This document shows, piece by piece, positions 1-12,309 of a stretch of 64,000 nucleotides of DNA. The notes beneath the pieces are model-generated. The model was not told the origin of the DNA, did not search any database, and saw nothing but the letters and a program-made list of their open reading frames with translations. The stretch spans positions 4,472,669 through 4,536,668 of the forward strand of contig CAXIPT010000002.1 in assembly GCA_964030475.1 (NCBI GenBank), written 5' to 3'. Position 1 is the first letter of the stretch. Every line of letters begins with the position of its first letter. The position numbers and the translations under genes were made by a program. This DNA comes from Tethya wilhelma. Taxonomy: Eukaryota; Porifera; Demospongiae; Tethyida; Tethyidae.

Positions 1-86
1 AAAGAAATTTCGTAAAAGTTTACAATTCTCCTTATTTTATTGTTTCATAACTTGTTTTACTTTGTTCTTTGGTTCTCTCCCAACAG

Positions 87-1291
87 AGAAGGCCCTTCAG
101 AAAGCCTCTCCTCTCAGCGTTAGAAGGATCAAGAACAATCTAACCTCATCTTCCGATGCTCTCAGTAAACCAACCCCTTTTGACACAAGTGGAAAGAAAC
201 GCAACTCCCTCATTGACTTCCGACCTCCAAAACAAGTCAACGCCCCTTCCCCCCAACCCCCGCCACACCAGCACACAGAGAGACAGACCAGCTACAGTCA
301 CCGTCAGAACTCTGATAGCTCGTTAGGAGGGGGGCAGGAGAGAGTGAGGGGGAGACCACAAAGACAACATGTTTATGAAGATGTCGAGCGTGTTGGGAGG
401 CTGCCTCCACGCCATTCCTACGAAGATGTGGATGCTCCTCATCGAGATGTGCCAACGGACTCTTTCTCTCGCACCAAGAACTGGGTGAAGGCTCACAACG
501 AGATGGGGTGGTCCACAGAGGAACCAACAGGCAGCATGTGGGCATCAAAGAACAGAAGCAGTCACCAAGACAAGAGAGAGAAACCTGTCAGGAAGTCGTC
601 TAGCTCTCACAACCCTCTGGCAGGCACTGGGTCTGTGGAAGAGCCTTCTCCCTCCTATCACAGCGTGTCGATGCAGTCCCTACCACCCCAGATGGTGTAC
701 CCTCGGAGGATGTCCTCTGGCGCCACCACCTCCCTGGTCCCAGGACCCACGGCTGGTGGGGGTGGACCCTCGAGGAAGATCAGTTACATCAATGCAGTCA
801 CAGACAGACCCTCTCTGTTGGCTGACTTCCCTGTGAGGGACACTCGGAAGGACAAGGCGGACAGATTCACGTCTTCCGATCATTACGGACACCGTTACCG
901 TGGCGACGAGGGTAGTTGGAAGTCTGAGAGTTATTCTCCCTATCATTCGTACGCACCTTCATCCCATCACCACCCTCACAGCAGCACACCCTCACACCCC
1001 TCACACCGTCACAATAGAGGTCCCTATGGTAGTCTCCAACGACCAATGCAACAGCAACAACCAACCTCCTCTCTATATCGCCGCAGGAGCTCCGATAGCC
1101 CCGTTGTCATGGAAACAACGGAATCAAGACAATTATCATACTCTTTCTCAGGTGGGCGTGGCTCCTCTGGTGGATCATTACATCGTACCTATAGCAGCGA
1201 TAGTCCCCCTGAACGAGAGGGGCCGATCAGAGGATCCCCAACGGGGGCCACTGGCTCCAACACCGCCCTCAAGGTTGAATCTTATTTGTGA
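87..1291 (+). CDS. C-terminal exon of an unrecognised Ser/Pro-rich protein (5' end outside window)
   Basis: The open frame follows a clear acceptor (pyrimidine run ending CAACAG at 81-86), so this is the last coding exon of a gene that begins upstream of the window. It ends with TGA at 1289-1291. About 400 residues are low-complexity, rich in Ser, Pro, Arg and His, with two similar YEDV motifs (HVYEDV and HSYEDV) that resemble SH2-binding tyrosine sites, and many RxxS-type sites. The extreme C-terminus is ESYL, which fits a class I PDZ ligand (S-x-hydrophobic). This suggests a scaffold or adaptor tail at the cell cortex, but I recognise no domain and assign no name. A candidate AATAAA lies near 1550. 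Confidence 0.6.
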
Positions 1292-1597
1292 AACTATTTA
1301 TGGTCATGTGACAGTCATGTGATGTGTGTGTGTGATACATTGTGGTAGTCGTTATAATAATGATAGCAGATAATTGTTAAGAATTGATTTTTGTGTGATA
1401 AAAAGTTAATTGTTGAAACTATGCTAATTATTTTTGTAATCATCTTCAAAGCATGCAGAGATACAGTACCTGTCATTAATAATAATTATTTAATTTTAAT
1501 TTGTAATTGTATAAACATTATAATAATTGCACACAAAATTATATCACCAAATAAAAAAACATATGACACACAAATCATCTTAAATGTATATACGCTG
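1292..1597. other. 3' untranslated and intergenic stretch between convergent genes
   Basis: This A/T-rich stretch separates the stop of the Ser/Pro-rich gene (+) from the stop of the C-type-lectin gene (-). It holds a possible poly(A) signal near 1550 and no coding signal that I can see. Confidence 0.5.
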
Positions 1598-1934
1598 CTA
1601 TGTTGGAAAGAGATCTTGTACTCTATTGCTATTTCTGCAGTCTCTCGTCCTACTCCTAGCTAGCTTATGGTTCAGTTCATGATCAGTAACATCTGCTGAG
1701 CAGCTTTTTCTTCTTCTCTTGCTGTACACCATTGCACACATTGTTAGTGTTGCTATGGCAATGGCAGTGAAAGAGAGGTAGACTAGGAGGTAATTAGTTT
1801 GCAGTGAGTGTGTTCTCTGATGGTGAGGACTATAGCTAGTGGGAACTGCTGGTGAAGGGTCTTGATCGATATCAGCAGCAGCGATGTCACAAGATGAACC
1901 ATTCCATTCCAAGCCTGGCTGGCATGCTGCATAG

Positions 1935-1980
<46 letters not shown>

Positions 1981-3079
1981 TGAATATTAATGATGTGCAT
2001 CAATTAAGGTATGAATATTTATTTCAGTGTGTTATGAATAAAATTGCCACTGGTTTGAATGTGTGAGGCCTCAGTTAGCTATTAGAGTGGGTGGGTGGTA
2101 GTTTATTTATCTCTGTTGTTATGGTACCTTAAGATATACACAAAGATGACCAGCTACAGCTAGCCTGTAGCTTCTAGCTTGCAAAGATTGATATCTTTGC
2201 ATACTGCATACAAGCACTTCTGCTGCTAGGAATGGAGAATATAGAACCTACAATTAACTGCATGTTGATTGAAAGCCATGCGCACACACACAATGCTGGG
2301 ACAACAATGGGTTTATGTATGTTCACAACTAAACTGCTGATTGAAAATCCAAGTGCCAACAGCATTTCACAATTAATAACTCCTTTTATTCCCCCTTGCA
2401 TGCAACTTACAGATAACAAGTAAAAAAATATTATACCAGCTAGTAAAGCTTAGGATTAATTCTCACCTCTTTTCTTGCAGACAAATGGCAGTCTTGACGA
2501 TGCACAGCCTCCCTTGGCCATCGACCAGCCATCATGGTCGGCCTTGACACAGTCCAAGTGTTGTTTGTTGACTGGCTCTCCAATTTTCCAGTTCTTGTAG
2601 GAGCTGAGGTGGTCCCCATCAGTCCACTGGAACACACCCTCTCTTCTCAGAGAGTTCATCTCTTCCTCGTCGCTGAGGCCGATCCAAAAGGCAGAGTTGT
2701 TTTGGGTCATTTGAACGACAAACGTCTCCTCGTCAATTGTGTGAAGGCTGACAAGAAATGACGAATATTTTGAGCACATCTTCTGAGCTGGGTGAAAGGA
2801 GCGCTTCAAATCGTAGCCGAAATAACGATAGCAAAATGTGTTGTGCAAAACAAAATCTTTTGTACATGATAATCCTGCCGAGTTTGAAAGAGGCATATCT
2901 GAAAGGGATGTATATAATAATAATAATGCAGTAAACTTTAATTCTATTTTGAGGTAGAATTGCTGCAATAGGATATGGTTATATTGCTTACCTAGCAAGG
3001 AAGAGCTGTGGGGAACAGCATCCATTGTTGAGCACATCAAAGCCATGCTGTAGAGCAGGGCCAGTAAGACACCCTTCAT
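1598..3079 (-). CDS. C-type lectin-like type I membrane protein, 3 exons
   Basis: Exons are 3079-2992, 2898-2467 and 1926-1598. All junctions are GT-AG and in phase, giving 282 residues. The N-terminus is a hydrophobic signal peptide (about 1-21). A C-type lectin-like domain spans about 41-170, with the family's WIGL, GEP and PFVC landmarks and the conserved cysteines. A transmembrane helix lies at about 219-241, followed by a basic stop-transfer KRRRK and a short cytoplasmic tail. The EPN sugar-specificity triplet reads EPV and the WND calcium-site triplet reads WSM, so classical Ca2+-dependent sugar binding is unlikely; a protein or altered ligand is possible. The intron 2 acceptor sits beside a (TC)n tract. 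The gene is divergent from the RBMS gene. Confidence 0.85.
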
Positions 3080-3959
3080 TTCTCCAGCTCAGAACCAAAC
3101 CAACTAGCTGCTAGCTATCTCAGTTTTGAGGTGGGTGGATCTAGTTGGACGAAGCCACTCATCTCCAAACTGTATGTCTGTTTACAAGTCACCTTGGCAA
3201 CGCTGCATTCCAACCATTCCAGAACCTATTAATGATTTTTGATCAATGAATGTTGTCTTCTTGTGAGCTGCACACATAAAATTCATGAATTATTCATAAC
3301 TCTCAGCATCCATTATTGGCGGCAGCTGCCTCTTCGCAATCTTCATGGGCAGCTGCACTTTTTGAAGAGATTTGCAAGTTATTTCTTTAGCTATTAGCTA
3401 GCTTCTTCATCTTTGTTTTACAAGCTGAAATTGCACATTGAAAACAATTGAGAAAACGCCCACTTTTTGTTAATATTAGCAGCCACGCCTTCTGATTTGA
3501 GAACTATTGGCCGGTGAAGAAGCAAGTGCTGTGAATCTTGCCACTTGGAGGAGACGCAGCAAGAGAGAAGTTGATCAGCTAATCTGTTGCAACAGTTGCA
3601 AATCATTTCCAAGTGTTGTACAACTAAGTGTTTATCACTTGCTACTACATCTTACTAAGTGCAAGTATTACTCGAGGTAAGTGCTTTACTAGAGCTCTGT
3701 GCATAAATATTGAACGTTTTGCATTTGTATGGGGAAATGACTATGTGTTCTTCTCCTGTGTATAATTTATGGGATGAATGCCCAAGTGCAATATGGCTGT
3801 GCATTCTAGCATGTATACTTATATGTGCGTGTGTGCGTGTGTGTGTGTGTGTGTATTGGCTTATTGCGTAAACACAACATGGCAAGAAGAACACTGATGG
3901 TCGAGTCAGTATAAATTATTGATAATCCCCCGCTTCTATTAGGCCTACAGTTGTCGTCC
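3080..3959. promoter_or_regulatory. Divergent promoter region and non-coding first exon of the RBMS gene
   Basis: This stretch separates the lectin start (-) from the RBMS start (+). A good donor (CTCGAG then gtaagt) at 3675/3676 and an acceptor ending at 3950 suggest a 5'-UTR exon ending at 3675 and an intron 3676-3950. A (GT)n run lies near 3828-3853. No clear TATA box is assigned. Confidence 0.4.
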
Positions 3960-5774
3960 ATGGCTCTGGAGCTACAGACACTCACAAGTACTGCTGGCGA
4001 TGTTGCCGTCGACAGTTGCCCGCCTCGTCTCGGAGCTGAGTCCCCAGCGCTGGGAGTTAGTGGCACCAATCCATTAACTAATGGAGACACATCTTCAGCT
4101 ACTAGCATTGTGAATAGCGACGATGTCCTTAGCATTGGAGGAGCCGTAGTAGAGACGGAGATACCGTCAGAAGCGACCAATAACCCGCTTACAGAGAGCG
4201 TAGAGAACGCGGTATTACAAGGTGGAGAGATGGCAGTAGTTGATATAAAGGTACTGTGATAAATCATTGTGCACATTACTTATAGTTTTTTCACAATTGG
4301 TAAAATATTTGTTAGGATGACCTTGAAGTGAGCCATAATAATATATCTGTGGTTTTATTGGTGAAACCTGTGTGTGTGTGTATGTATGTATTCTCTATCT
4401 CTTTCTCTCCAGTCCCCTGCTACCACCACTGTGACTGCTAATGGTTCTCCTATCACCATGACCACCCAGCTCATGAAGACGTCCAGATCTCAATCAACAA
4501 CTGCTCCACTCAAAGTGAGAGAGAGTGTTAATGTATCTCTGATAAGTATTAATGAAGTCCTCAAGTGTGTGAATTAATACCACCTCCACTGAATGTTGTC
4601 TGTTAGTGTGTGTTTGTGTGTGTGAGAGTTTTGGACCAGATAAGCCACTACAACTGAGGGCTTGGGAAAGACTCTGGTATTTGAAGAAATTGTTTGCAAT
4701 TTGTCCTGAAAACAGACAATTGAATGTTTGGAAGTCTTTACCATCTTGTTGTGTCTACATATACACTTTGTTTCGTTCGTTGATCAGCTAACAAAGCATA
4801 ATTCCACCTCTGAAATAATTGTCAACAAAATGATTAAGTAAAATTACATTAATATTATCATTATTTTTCTCCCTAGACTCAGACCAGAAGCAATACATAC
4901 AGCAATAATAAGCACCAACGAGGAGGGGTATCCCCTTTGAATAATATGCAGTATGTTCGCTATGTACCGGTCTCTAGCCCTCCATTCTACTACCCAGCAC
5001 AGCCTACTGTCAGCTCCTCACATGTAAGATAATGAGAGGTATTGTTTTTTGTTGTGCCCATTGAAATAGCTGGCATTCTGTGGTCTCTACTCCGGCCAAG
5101 ACAAACAAGGCATCGCTCTTTGTTGAAGCTCAAATGCCAGTCGTGCATAATTGGAGGATAATGCAAACATTAATTTTTAACGAATATCTTTTCTTCTTCT
5201 CCAGTCCCAACAATATGAACAGCTGAGCAAAACAAATCTTTACATCAGAGGATTGAATAAAGTGTGTTCAGATGATGATCTGGTCAGACTCTGCAAACAG
5301 TAAGTGAACTGGTTTTTAAGATTGTCTTCAGTGATGTGTTGCTGTGTGGTTGAAGCTATTGATGTTATTCATACAACCTGTTCAATATATGTAGCTAGGA
5401 GGGCCTAGCTACAAGGGACTCAATAGTATGTACAGTGGATGCTTCATCTTTTTCCCTTGCCTTGTGTGATACTTCTTTATTACTCACTTGGTTTGTGTTC
5501 TGTCTCCAACACTTCCTCTTATTAGGTTTGGCAGAATTGTGTCAACCAAAGCAATTCTGGACAAGCACACTAACCTGTGTAAAGGTAAAGGTCCAATTTT
5601 GTCGTGGGGTGTTAGCTCTTTGAGTGTGTGTATCTCATGTATATTCATATCTGGTGGTGATTTTGGAAGCTGTTTTGAATTAGTTATTTGTGCTGTTATA
5701 CAACTGCTCCCTGCCCCCTGGACCCACCCTCAGATATCAGTCTACTCCAGCTAGCTCTTATCTCTCTTTCTCAC

Positions 5775-5860
<86 letters not shown>

Positions 5861-6551
5861 TGCAGGTTATGGATTTGTAGATTTTGAAAGTCCTTTAGAT
5901 GCTCAAAAAGCTGTCCAAGCTCTTCAGTCTCAAGGTGTGGTTGTGCAGTTTGCAAGGCTACCAACTGTAAGTCCACCTCTGTGGTTGCACCAGCATGGTG
6001 CTCTGTATCAACATTGGTTTGGGTGCTAAATAAGGTTTCTGTGTTCTCTGTGTTTATGTTGATCAGCTGATGTGTTGCCATTGCTCTTTCTCCCAGGAGC
6101 AAGACCCAACCAATCTCTACTTTTCAAACCTACCCAGAGACTATGATGAAAAGGTGAGTGTCTTGTGTGTGCTCTTTCACTGTCGTTTTCTTTTCTCAGC
6201 TCTTGGCCATAGATGAGTGGTCACTGTTGAACCACAGTCTGGCCACACTGGTTCATTAGAAATCTAGTGGTAGTTTGTGTGCGTTGAGAGGCAGGCTCTG
6301 AGGCTTTAAATGAACCAATAAATAGGTGTTGGTCGCGTCCTATCGCTCTGTGTAAACCACATCATATCTTTTCCCTTCTCTGTATAGGCGCTGGAGAACC
6401 TCATTCTTCCCTATGGCAGTGTGGTGTCCACCAGGATACTCAGGGACCATGCTGGGGCCAGCAGGGGTGTGGGCTTTGCAAGGTAATCATTTTTTAGTAC
6501 AAAAAGATTTTTTGGGATATTTAATCTCAGTTGCTGTTGATGTCTTCTTTT

Positions 6552-6593
<42 letters not shown>

Positions 6594-8145
6594 CATACGT
6601 GAAAATTTAACCTATTGTTGATAGTATCGCCCCTGTTATGAATTTGTCAAATTGAAATATGTCTTTTCTCTTTAGAATGGACTCAAGGGAATCTTGTGAG
6701 AGAGTTATCAAGGAGGTCAAAGGTTGTCGATTGCCTGGTTCCATGGAAGCTTTGCTGGTGAAGTTTGCTGACAGTGGAAGTGGCAAGAAAAAGACACAAA
6801 GTAGGTCCACTTACAACAGATCAAGATATTATGCAGCATTTTATCTTATCATATTTTTGTTTCTAGATCGGTGGAGAGATATGCAAGAGGTAAAATCCTG
6901 CAATTATGTGTTTATTAAACTGTGGTTGACTGTGTGCTATTGTTCTATTCACAGCAATACATGTTTGATGCTCAACTCATACCACAGAATGGGTGAGTAT
7001 GAATGGCAGACACACACATACACACATACAATCAAAGATACTTTATTCGTATTACCTCCAACAGACTGATCAATTCAAGAGGTTTGGTCCAACCTGGAAT
7101 GTTAGCTGCTCCGGTAAGTATCGTACAAGTCCATGTGTATTGACCACTCTGTCTGATATCAATGTGTGTGTGTTCCACTGCAGTATGTCCCCCAACCTGC
7201 TCATGCCATTCCTGGCTATCAGGTACCTGTCAGTGGAGTGTCTTCAGGGAATTGGCAGCCCACTACCTACTTCATGCAACCTGCTGTAAGTTGAACACCG
7301 CCTCTTCTAGCTGTCATCTCTAAACAACAGTGTGAATTCCTTTGTGGAGTTTGTCTAGAGGCAGAAATTGCCAGTGGACAGTTAGTTTTGACAAATTAAG
7401 TTCATTCCAGGAATGCTTGAATTGAAAGTGAATTGTTCTTTCACTGCAGGTTATGGATTTGTAGATTTTGAAAGTCCTTTAGATGCTCAAAAAGCTGTCC
7501 AAGCTCTTCAGTCCCAAGGTGTGGTGGTGCAGTTTGCAAGGCTACCAACTGTAAGTCTATTTCTGTGGTTGAACCAGCATGGTGCTTTGTATCAACATTG
7601 GTTTGGGTGCTACATAAGGTTTCTGTGTTCTCTGTGTTTATGTTGATCAGCTGATGTATTGCCATTACTCTTCCTCCCCAGGAGCAAGACCCAACCAATC
7701 TCTACTTCTCAAACCTACCCAGAGACTATGATGAGAAGGTGAGTGTCTTGTGTGTGCTCTTTCACTGTCATTTAGTTTTCTTTTTCTCAGCTCTGGCCAT
7801 AGATGAGTGGTCACTGTTGAACCACAGTCTGGCCACACTGGTTCATTAGAACTCTAGTGGTAGTTTGTGTGCGTTGGGAGGCAGGCTCTGAGGCTTTAAA
7901 TGAACCAATAAATAGGTGTTGGTTGTGTCCTATCGCTCTGTGTAAACCACATCATATCTTTTCCCTTCTATAGGCGCTGGAGAACCTCATTCTTCCCTAT
8001 GGCAGTGTGGTGTCCACCAGGATACTCAGGGACCATGCTGGGGCCAGCAGAGGTGTGGGTTTTGCAAGGTAATCATTTTATGGTACAAAAAGATTTTTTG
8101 TGATATTTAATCTCAGTTGCTGTTGATATATTTTTGTGTGTGTGT

Positions 8146-8192
<47 letters not shown>

Positions 8193-8772
8193 TGCACGCA
8201 CACATCCGTGAAAATTCAACCTTCTATTGTTGATGGTCTAGCCCCTGTTATTGTTTTGTTGAATTAAAATTTTATATGTCTTTTCTCTTTAGAATGGACT
8301 CAAGGGAATCTTGTGAGAGAGTTATCAAAGAGGTCAAAGGTTGTCGATTGCCTGGTTCCATGGAAGCTTTGCTCGTGAAGTTTGCTGACAGTGGAAGTGG
8401 CAAGAAAAAGACACAAAGTAGGTCCACTTACAACAGACCAAGATATTGTGCAGTATTTTATCTTATTATCTTTGTTTCTAGATCGCTGGAGAGATATGCA
8501 AGAGGTAAAATCCTGCAATTATCTGTTTATTAAACAGTGGTTGACTGTGTGCTATTGTTCTATTCACAGCAATACATGTTTGATGCTCAACTCATACCAC
8601 AGAATGGGTGAGTATGAATAGCAGACACACACATACACACATACAATCAGAAATACTGTATTTGTATTACCTCCAACAGGCTGATCAATTCGAGAGGTTT
8701 GGTCCAACCTGGAATGTTAGCTGCTCCAGTAAGTATCTTACAACTCCATGTCTATTGACCACTCTGTATGAT

Positions 8773-8808
<36 letters not shown>

Positions 8809-9676
8809 CACTGCAGTATGTCCCCCAGCCTGCTCATGCCATTCCAGGCTATCAGGTGCCTGTCAGTGGAGTGTCTTCAGGGAATTGGCAGCCCACTACC
8901 TACTTCATGCAACCTGCTGTAAGTTAAACATAGTCTCTTCTAGCTGTCGTCTCTAAACAACAGTGTGAATTCCTTTGTGGAGTTTGTCTAGAGGCAGAAA
9001 TTGCCAGTGGACAGTTAGTTTTGACAAATTAAGTTCATTCCAGAAATGCTTGAATTGAAAGTGAATTATTCTCTCTCTCTCTCTCTCTCTCTCTCCCCCA
9101 GAACCCAGTCAATGGTGCTAACAGTGTTGATGGGGTACATGCCCTTGGTAATCAGATGGGTCAGATGCAGCTCTCCACAGGAGCCATCCAGCAGCACACT
9201 GGCCCCGCCCACCCCTCCTCTCATTATCAGTTTTCACAAACTCCACACAATGGCTACCTTCACCAGACGCCTGGTGGATGGGTTCAAAGTGCAGCAGCTC
9301 TAATGCCACAGGTAGGTTTGTAAACCAAGTGTATATTGTAAGTCAGGAATTTCTCCCATGTTGGTGGTGTGTTGTAAACCCAGTCCTTGACAACATTTGA
9401 AGATATTTCCATTTGCTCAAATAACCATTTTTTGTTAACATAGTTGCGGTGTGTTTGTGGTAAATGCTGTTGTGTGTTGGTTTGTAGGATCACAATTCAG
9501 ATGGTCACAGTTCAGTGATAGCAGGGGGCGTGGCTACTGCCGACATCAGCAAAGCTCATCACATTCAAGTCATCACCTCTGGCGATCACCATGACGACTC
9601 AGCACATGCAGTGCAAGTATTCTACCCAAATAGGTAACTCCCTGTAATTAAGAAAATGATAATGACTGCCTGACAT

Positions 9677-9715
<39 letters not shown>

Positions 9716-9742
9716 GCACACAGCTCCTGGTCTGGCAAATGA
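3960..9742 (+). CDS. RBMS/MSSP-family RNA-binding protein with two RRMs; exons 6-13 tandemly duplicated
   Basis: Single exons before the cassette: 3960-4250, 4413-4514, 4877-5023, 5205-5299, 5526-5584. Cassette 1: 5866-5966, 6097-6153, 6388-6482, 6676-6800, 6867-6889, 6955-6992, 7065-7113, 7184-7285. Cassette 2: 7450-7550, 7682-7738, 7974-8068, 8293-8417, 8482-8504, 8570-8607, 8680-8728, 8817-8918. Tail: 9102-9311, 9488-9633, 9724-9742. With one cassette the product is about 552 residues. RRM1 has LYIRGL and YGFVDF, and RRM2 has LYFSNL and RGVGFARM, the RBMS signature with its typical linker. The family binds AU-rich and single-stranded nucleic acid and regulates mRNA stability. Joining cassette 1 to cassette 2 shifts frame into an immediate TAG, so only one is used per mRNA. 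Skipping the last intron gives an alternative stop at 9635-9637. Confidence 0.9.
5859..9071 (+). repeat. Tandem segmental duplication inside the RBMS gene (~1.6 kb x 2)
   Basis: Unit 1 is about 5859-7442 and unit 2 about 7443-9071, each carrying the same eight exons and near-identical introns. Breakpoints fall at the (CT)n(CA)n tract ending at 5860 and the (CT)n tract at 9071-9096, which suggests unequal exchange between polypyrimidine tracts. I count 15 coding differences across about 590 exon bases, and all are synonymous. Confidence 0.9.
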
Positions 9743-10334
9743 TCTTTTCAAGCTCTCCGTGAATGCACCCTCACTATAACCTCTCAACCATTGCACTCTG
9801 AAGGCTCAAAAGCTCCACCAGAAATCACATTTCACCATAGTAGAACTACCACACCCCATCCACCCATATCTCTGGCTCACTGTATTCTGCAACCCTTTAT
9901 CCACTTCATCAAAACCGTCATCATCACAAAAACAGACTGACCTATCCGTGTTCCCACCAACCCCAGGCCCAGACCGAACCATTGCATTTCCATCAGAGAA
10001 AGAACACAACTAGATGATAAGTAAAAACTGAGACACACTTCACTAACTTGTACAGACATCAAACACTCTTTTTGTGACTGTTTTGTGTGTTTTTTCGTTG
10101 TTTTTTTCTGTTTTGTTTCTGTTTTTAAGTTCTTGTAAGAAACGGCTACATGTACTTTACCGCTACTCATGTTTACGTTTACGCTAAATTTGAAATAACC
10201 GCGCTTTGGGCGGGAAACATAACCGACCAATGGGATCCAGTGTTCTATTTATCCGCGAAAATTCAAACTATGATCCAGTTGACGAAGTATTGCCTTGACT
10301 CTGAGGAGTGGCTATTACATGATATGAGCTGAAG
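9743..10334. other. Intergenic region between RBMS and the NuSAP-like gene
   Basis: This holds the 3' UTR of RBMS and presumably the promoter of the next gene. A T-rich stretch lies at 10080-10125. I see no repeat or coding exon. Confidence 0.4.
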
Positions 10335-11467
10335 ATGGCATCCACGGAGATAGAGCGAAGGGTAAGCCAGTCTCTCGTAGAAGACGGCCCACGTGTTATG
10401 GAGTCGTTCTTATCCTTACAGAGCGATAGAGCCGCTGGGAATAGCGGGGAGAGTAAGCAAAGAATGAAAAATGTACATGAATCATATCTTTACCAGTCTA
10501 TGGTGATTCTCTCGCCCCTTGTACAGGTTCTCTTCAGAATAAGAATGGTGCAGCCTCCAAAAGGAAAAGGTAACCTTCTATTTAATGCACACTTTCTTTA
10601 ACACCATGTTCTTGTTGCCACAGTCGTATCCCTGTTCTCAAAGCAACCAAAAAGACACACCCACCACCTGCTACACCAGTCGATCCTAAAGCAGTTACCA
10701 TGGAAACAAAGCCGTCCGTTAAAACCAATCCTTGCAGCTCGACTAGAAGCAGGGGGATGTCACGAGTCAGAAAGGTGCCGGATTTCAACAAACTGCACAG
10801 GCAGTGGGCCAACCAGTTGGAGAAGGTATGACAATGCCCTCATCTGTCCCCAGGCTCCTCCTTTGTGAATACTTTCTTTGAAAATAAGGAAGAAAATATT
10901 CGCCAGGGTGGGAGCCTGGGAACAAGGCAAAGTATGACCAGCTACCACTATGTATTACTGATGATGTGCGCCCACAGCATTTGGTACTAACGTACAATGT
11001 GTATTTGTGATTATACAGAAGAAGCAGGCTGGTAGAACACACACTCACTGGGGTGGGGAACAATCTGAGGGGGGAGATATCAAGGCCCCTGTTATTAGTG
11101 CTGCTAACGGGAAAGAGAATGAACCAAGTAAAGAGGACCCTGTTGAAGTGAAGACAAAAACGGTGGCAACTAAAGATGTTGGTTCTCAAGAAGATTTTGA
11201 AGTTGTTCCTCAATCTCTGAATGCCATACTCCATGGCAGACCAGCAGAGGTGAAAGGTCAAAGGTACACTCTAGCAGTGAGCGGCAATAGGGAGTGGCCT
11301 AGGAGGATACCGGGGGAGTTCAAGATCCCTCCCTCGGTCGGAAGGATGTCATTCTACTCCCGCAAACCACGTGCAAAAAGAACACCAGTGAGTTGGCCAT
11401 GTCTTGAAACATGCGGATAGTTTTTTACACATTTTCACAGGCAGAAATGGAAAATAACGTTTATCAA

Positions 11468-11519
<52 letters not shown>

Positions 11520-12263
11520 TTCTCGTGCAGCGATGCAAACAACAGCAGCAGAAAAGCTGTGCAGAAGATTCAGAGAGAGCTGAACCTAGTGGTGATATCT
11601 TTGAGAGACTCAAACAACTGTCGGTCAAATCAATTCGGACTCTATCCAGAGTTGGTGACAATGATAGAGCTGCTCCTGCTAAGAGCGTCAAATTCAATCT
11701 AGATGACGATCTGGAGTGCACTGTCAGTGAGCCATTGTCACCAGAGCAGCCTCGCGATCTGTTTGATAGACTCGTACAAACAAGCATCAAATCTATGAGG
11801 TCTGCAGCTAAGGTGGACACAGAGAGCTCTTTTGGAGATGTTAAAATGAAACTAGAAGATGTTCTCTCTCTGCCTGACCCCTCACCTGCTAAGTCTCAAG
11901 GGACTAGACCACTCCTTCATCACCATGGCAACGGTATCTTGAAGAATGGCATACAGCATCAGTTTGCTTCAGGCAATTCAGTACTGGTGTCCAAGGGACA
12001 GTTTTATGAAGTGGAAAATGAATTGTGTGATATTTTCAAACGACCAAAAGTTACTGTACAAGTTTACGATCAAAGATTGACCAATCCAATGGCTACTCTT
12101 CTCAACAAGGTAACGAATATAATAATAAAGTGTATGATGTCATTATGACATAATCTCATTTCTTTCACAGTATTACATGGTTCCAGTAAAAGTTGACAAT
12201 GCTTCTACAGAACGCAACTATAGAACAAACCATTATGACTCATCGGCATTTCATCACTTGTAA
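10335..12263 (+). CDS. Basic, microtubule-associated (NuSAP-like) protein, 6 exons
   Basis: Exons are 10335-10452, 10527-10569, 10624-10825, 11019-11387, 11531-12109 and 12171-12263, all GT-AG and in phase, giving 467 residues. Exon 3 is very basic and ends with a VPDFNKLH-type motif, which resembles the PDFKKLH motif of nucleolar and spindle-associated protein NuSAP1. A KENEP box-like segment in exon 4 could be a degradation signal. Exon 5 holds two related internal repeats (DIFERLKQLSVKSIRTL and DLFDRLVQTSIKSMRSA) that are not typical of NuSAP, so the assignment is tentative. The stop overlaps an AATAAA at 12263-12268, and the 3' end lies 46 bp from the IQUB stop on the other strand. Confidence 0.6.
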
Positions 12264-12309
12264 ATAAATGTGAAGTATATAATTTGCTATCTAGTTAGTT
12301 TCTTTCTGT

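Noticed and set aside
7285..7550. Reading RBMS cassettes 1 and 2 in series as a protein with extra RRM parts
   Set aside because: The junction is out of phase and reaches TAG within five codons.
10785..11261. Minus-strand frame opposite the NuSAP-like gene
   Set aside because: It crosses in-phase exons and introns of the plus-strand gene and shows no domain, so it is a shadow frame.
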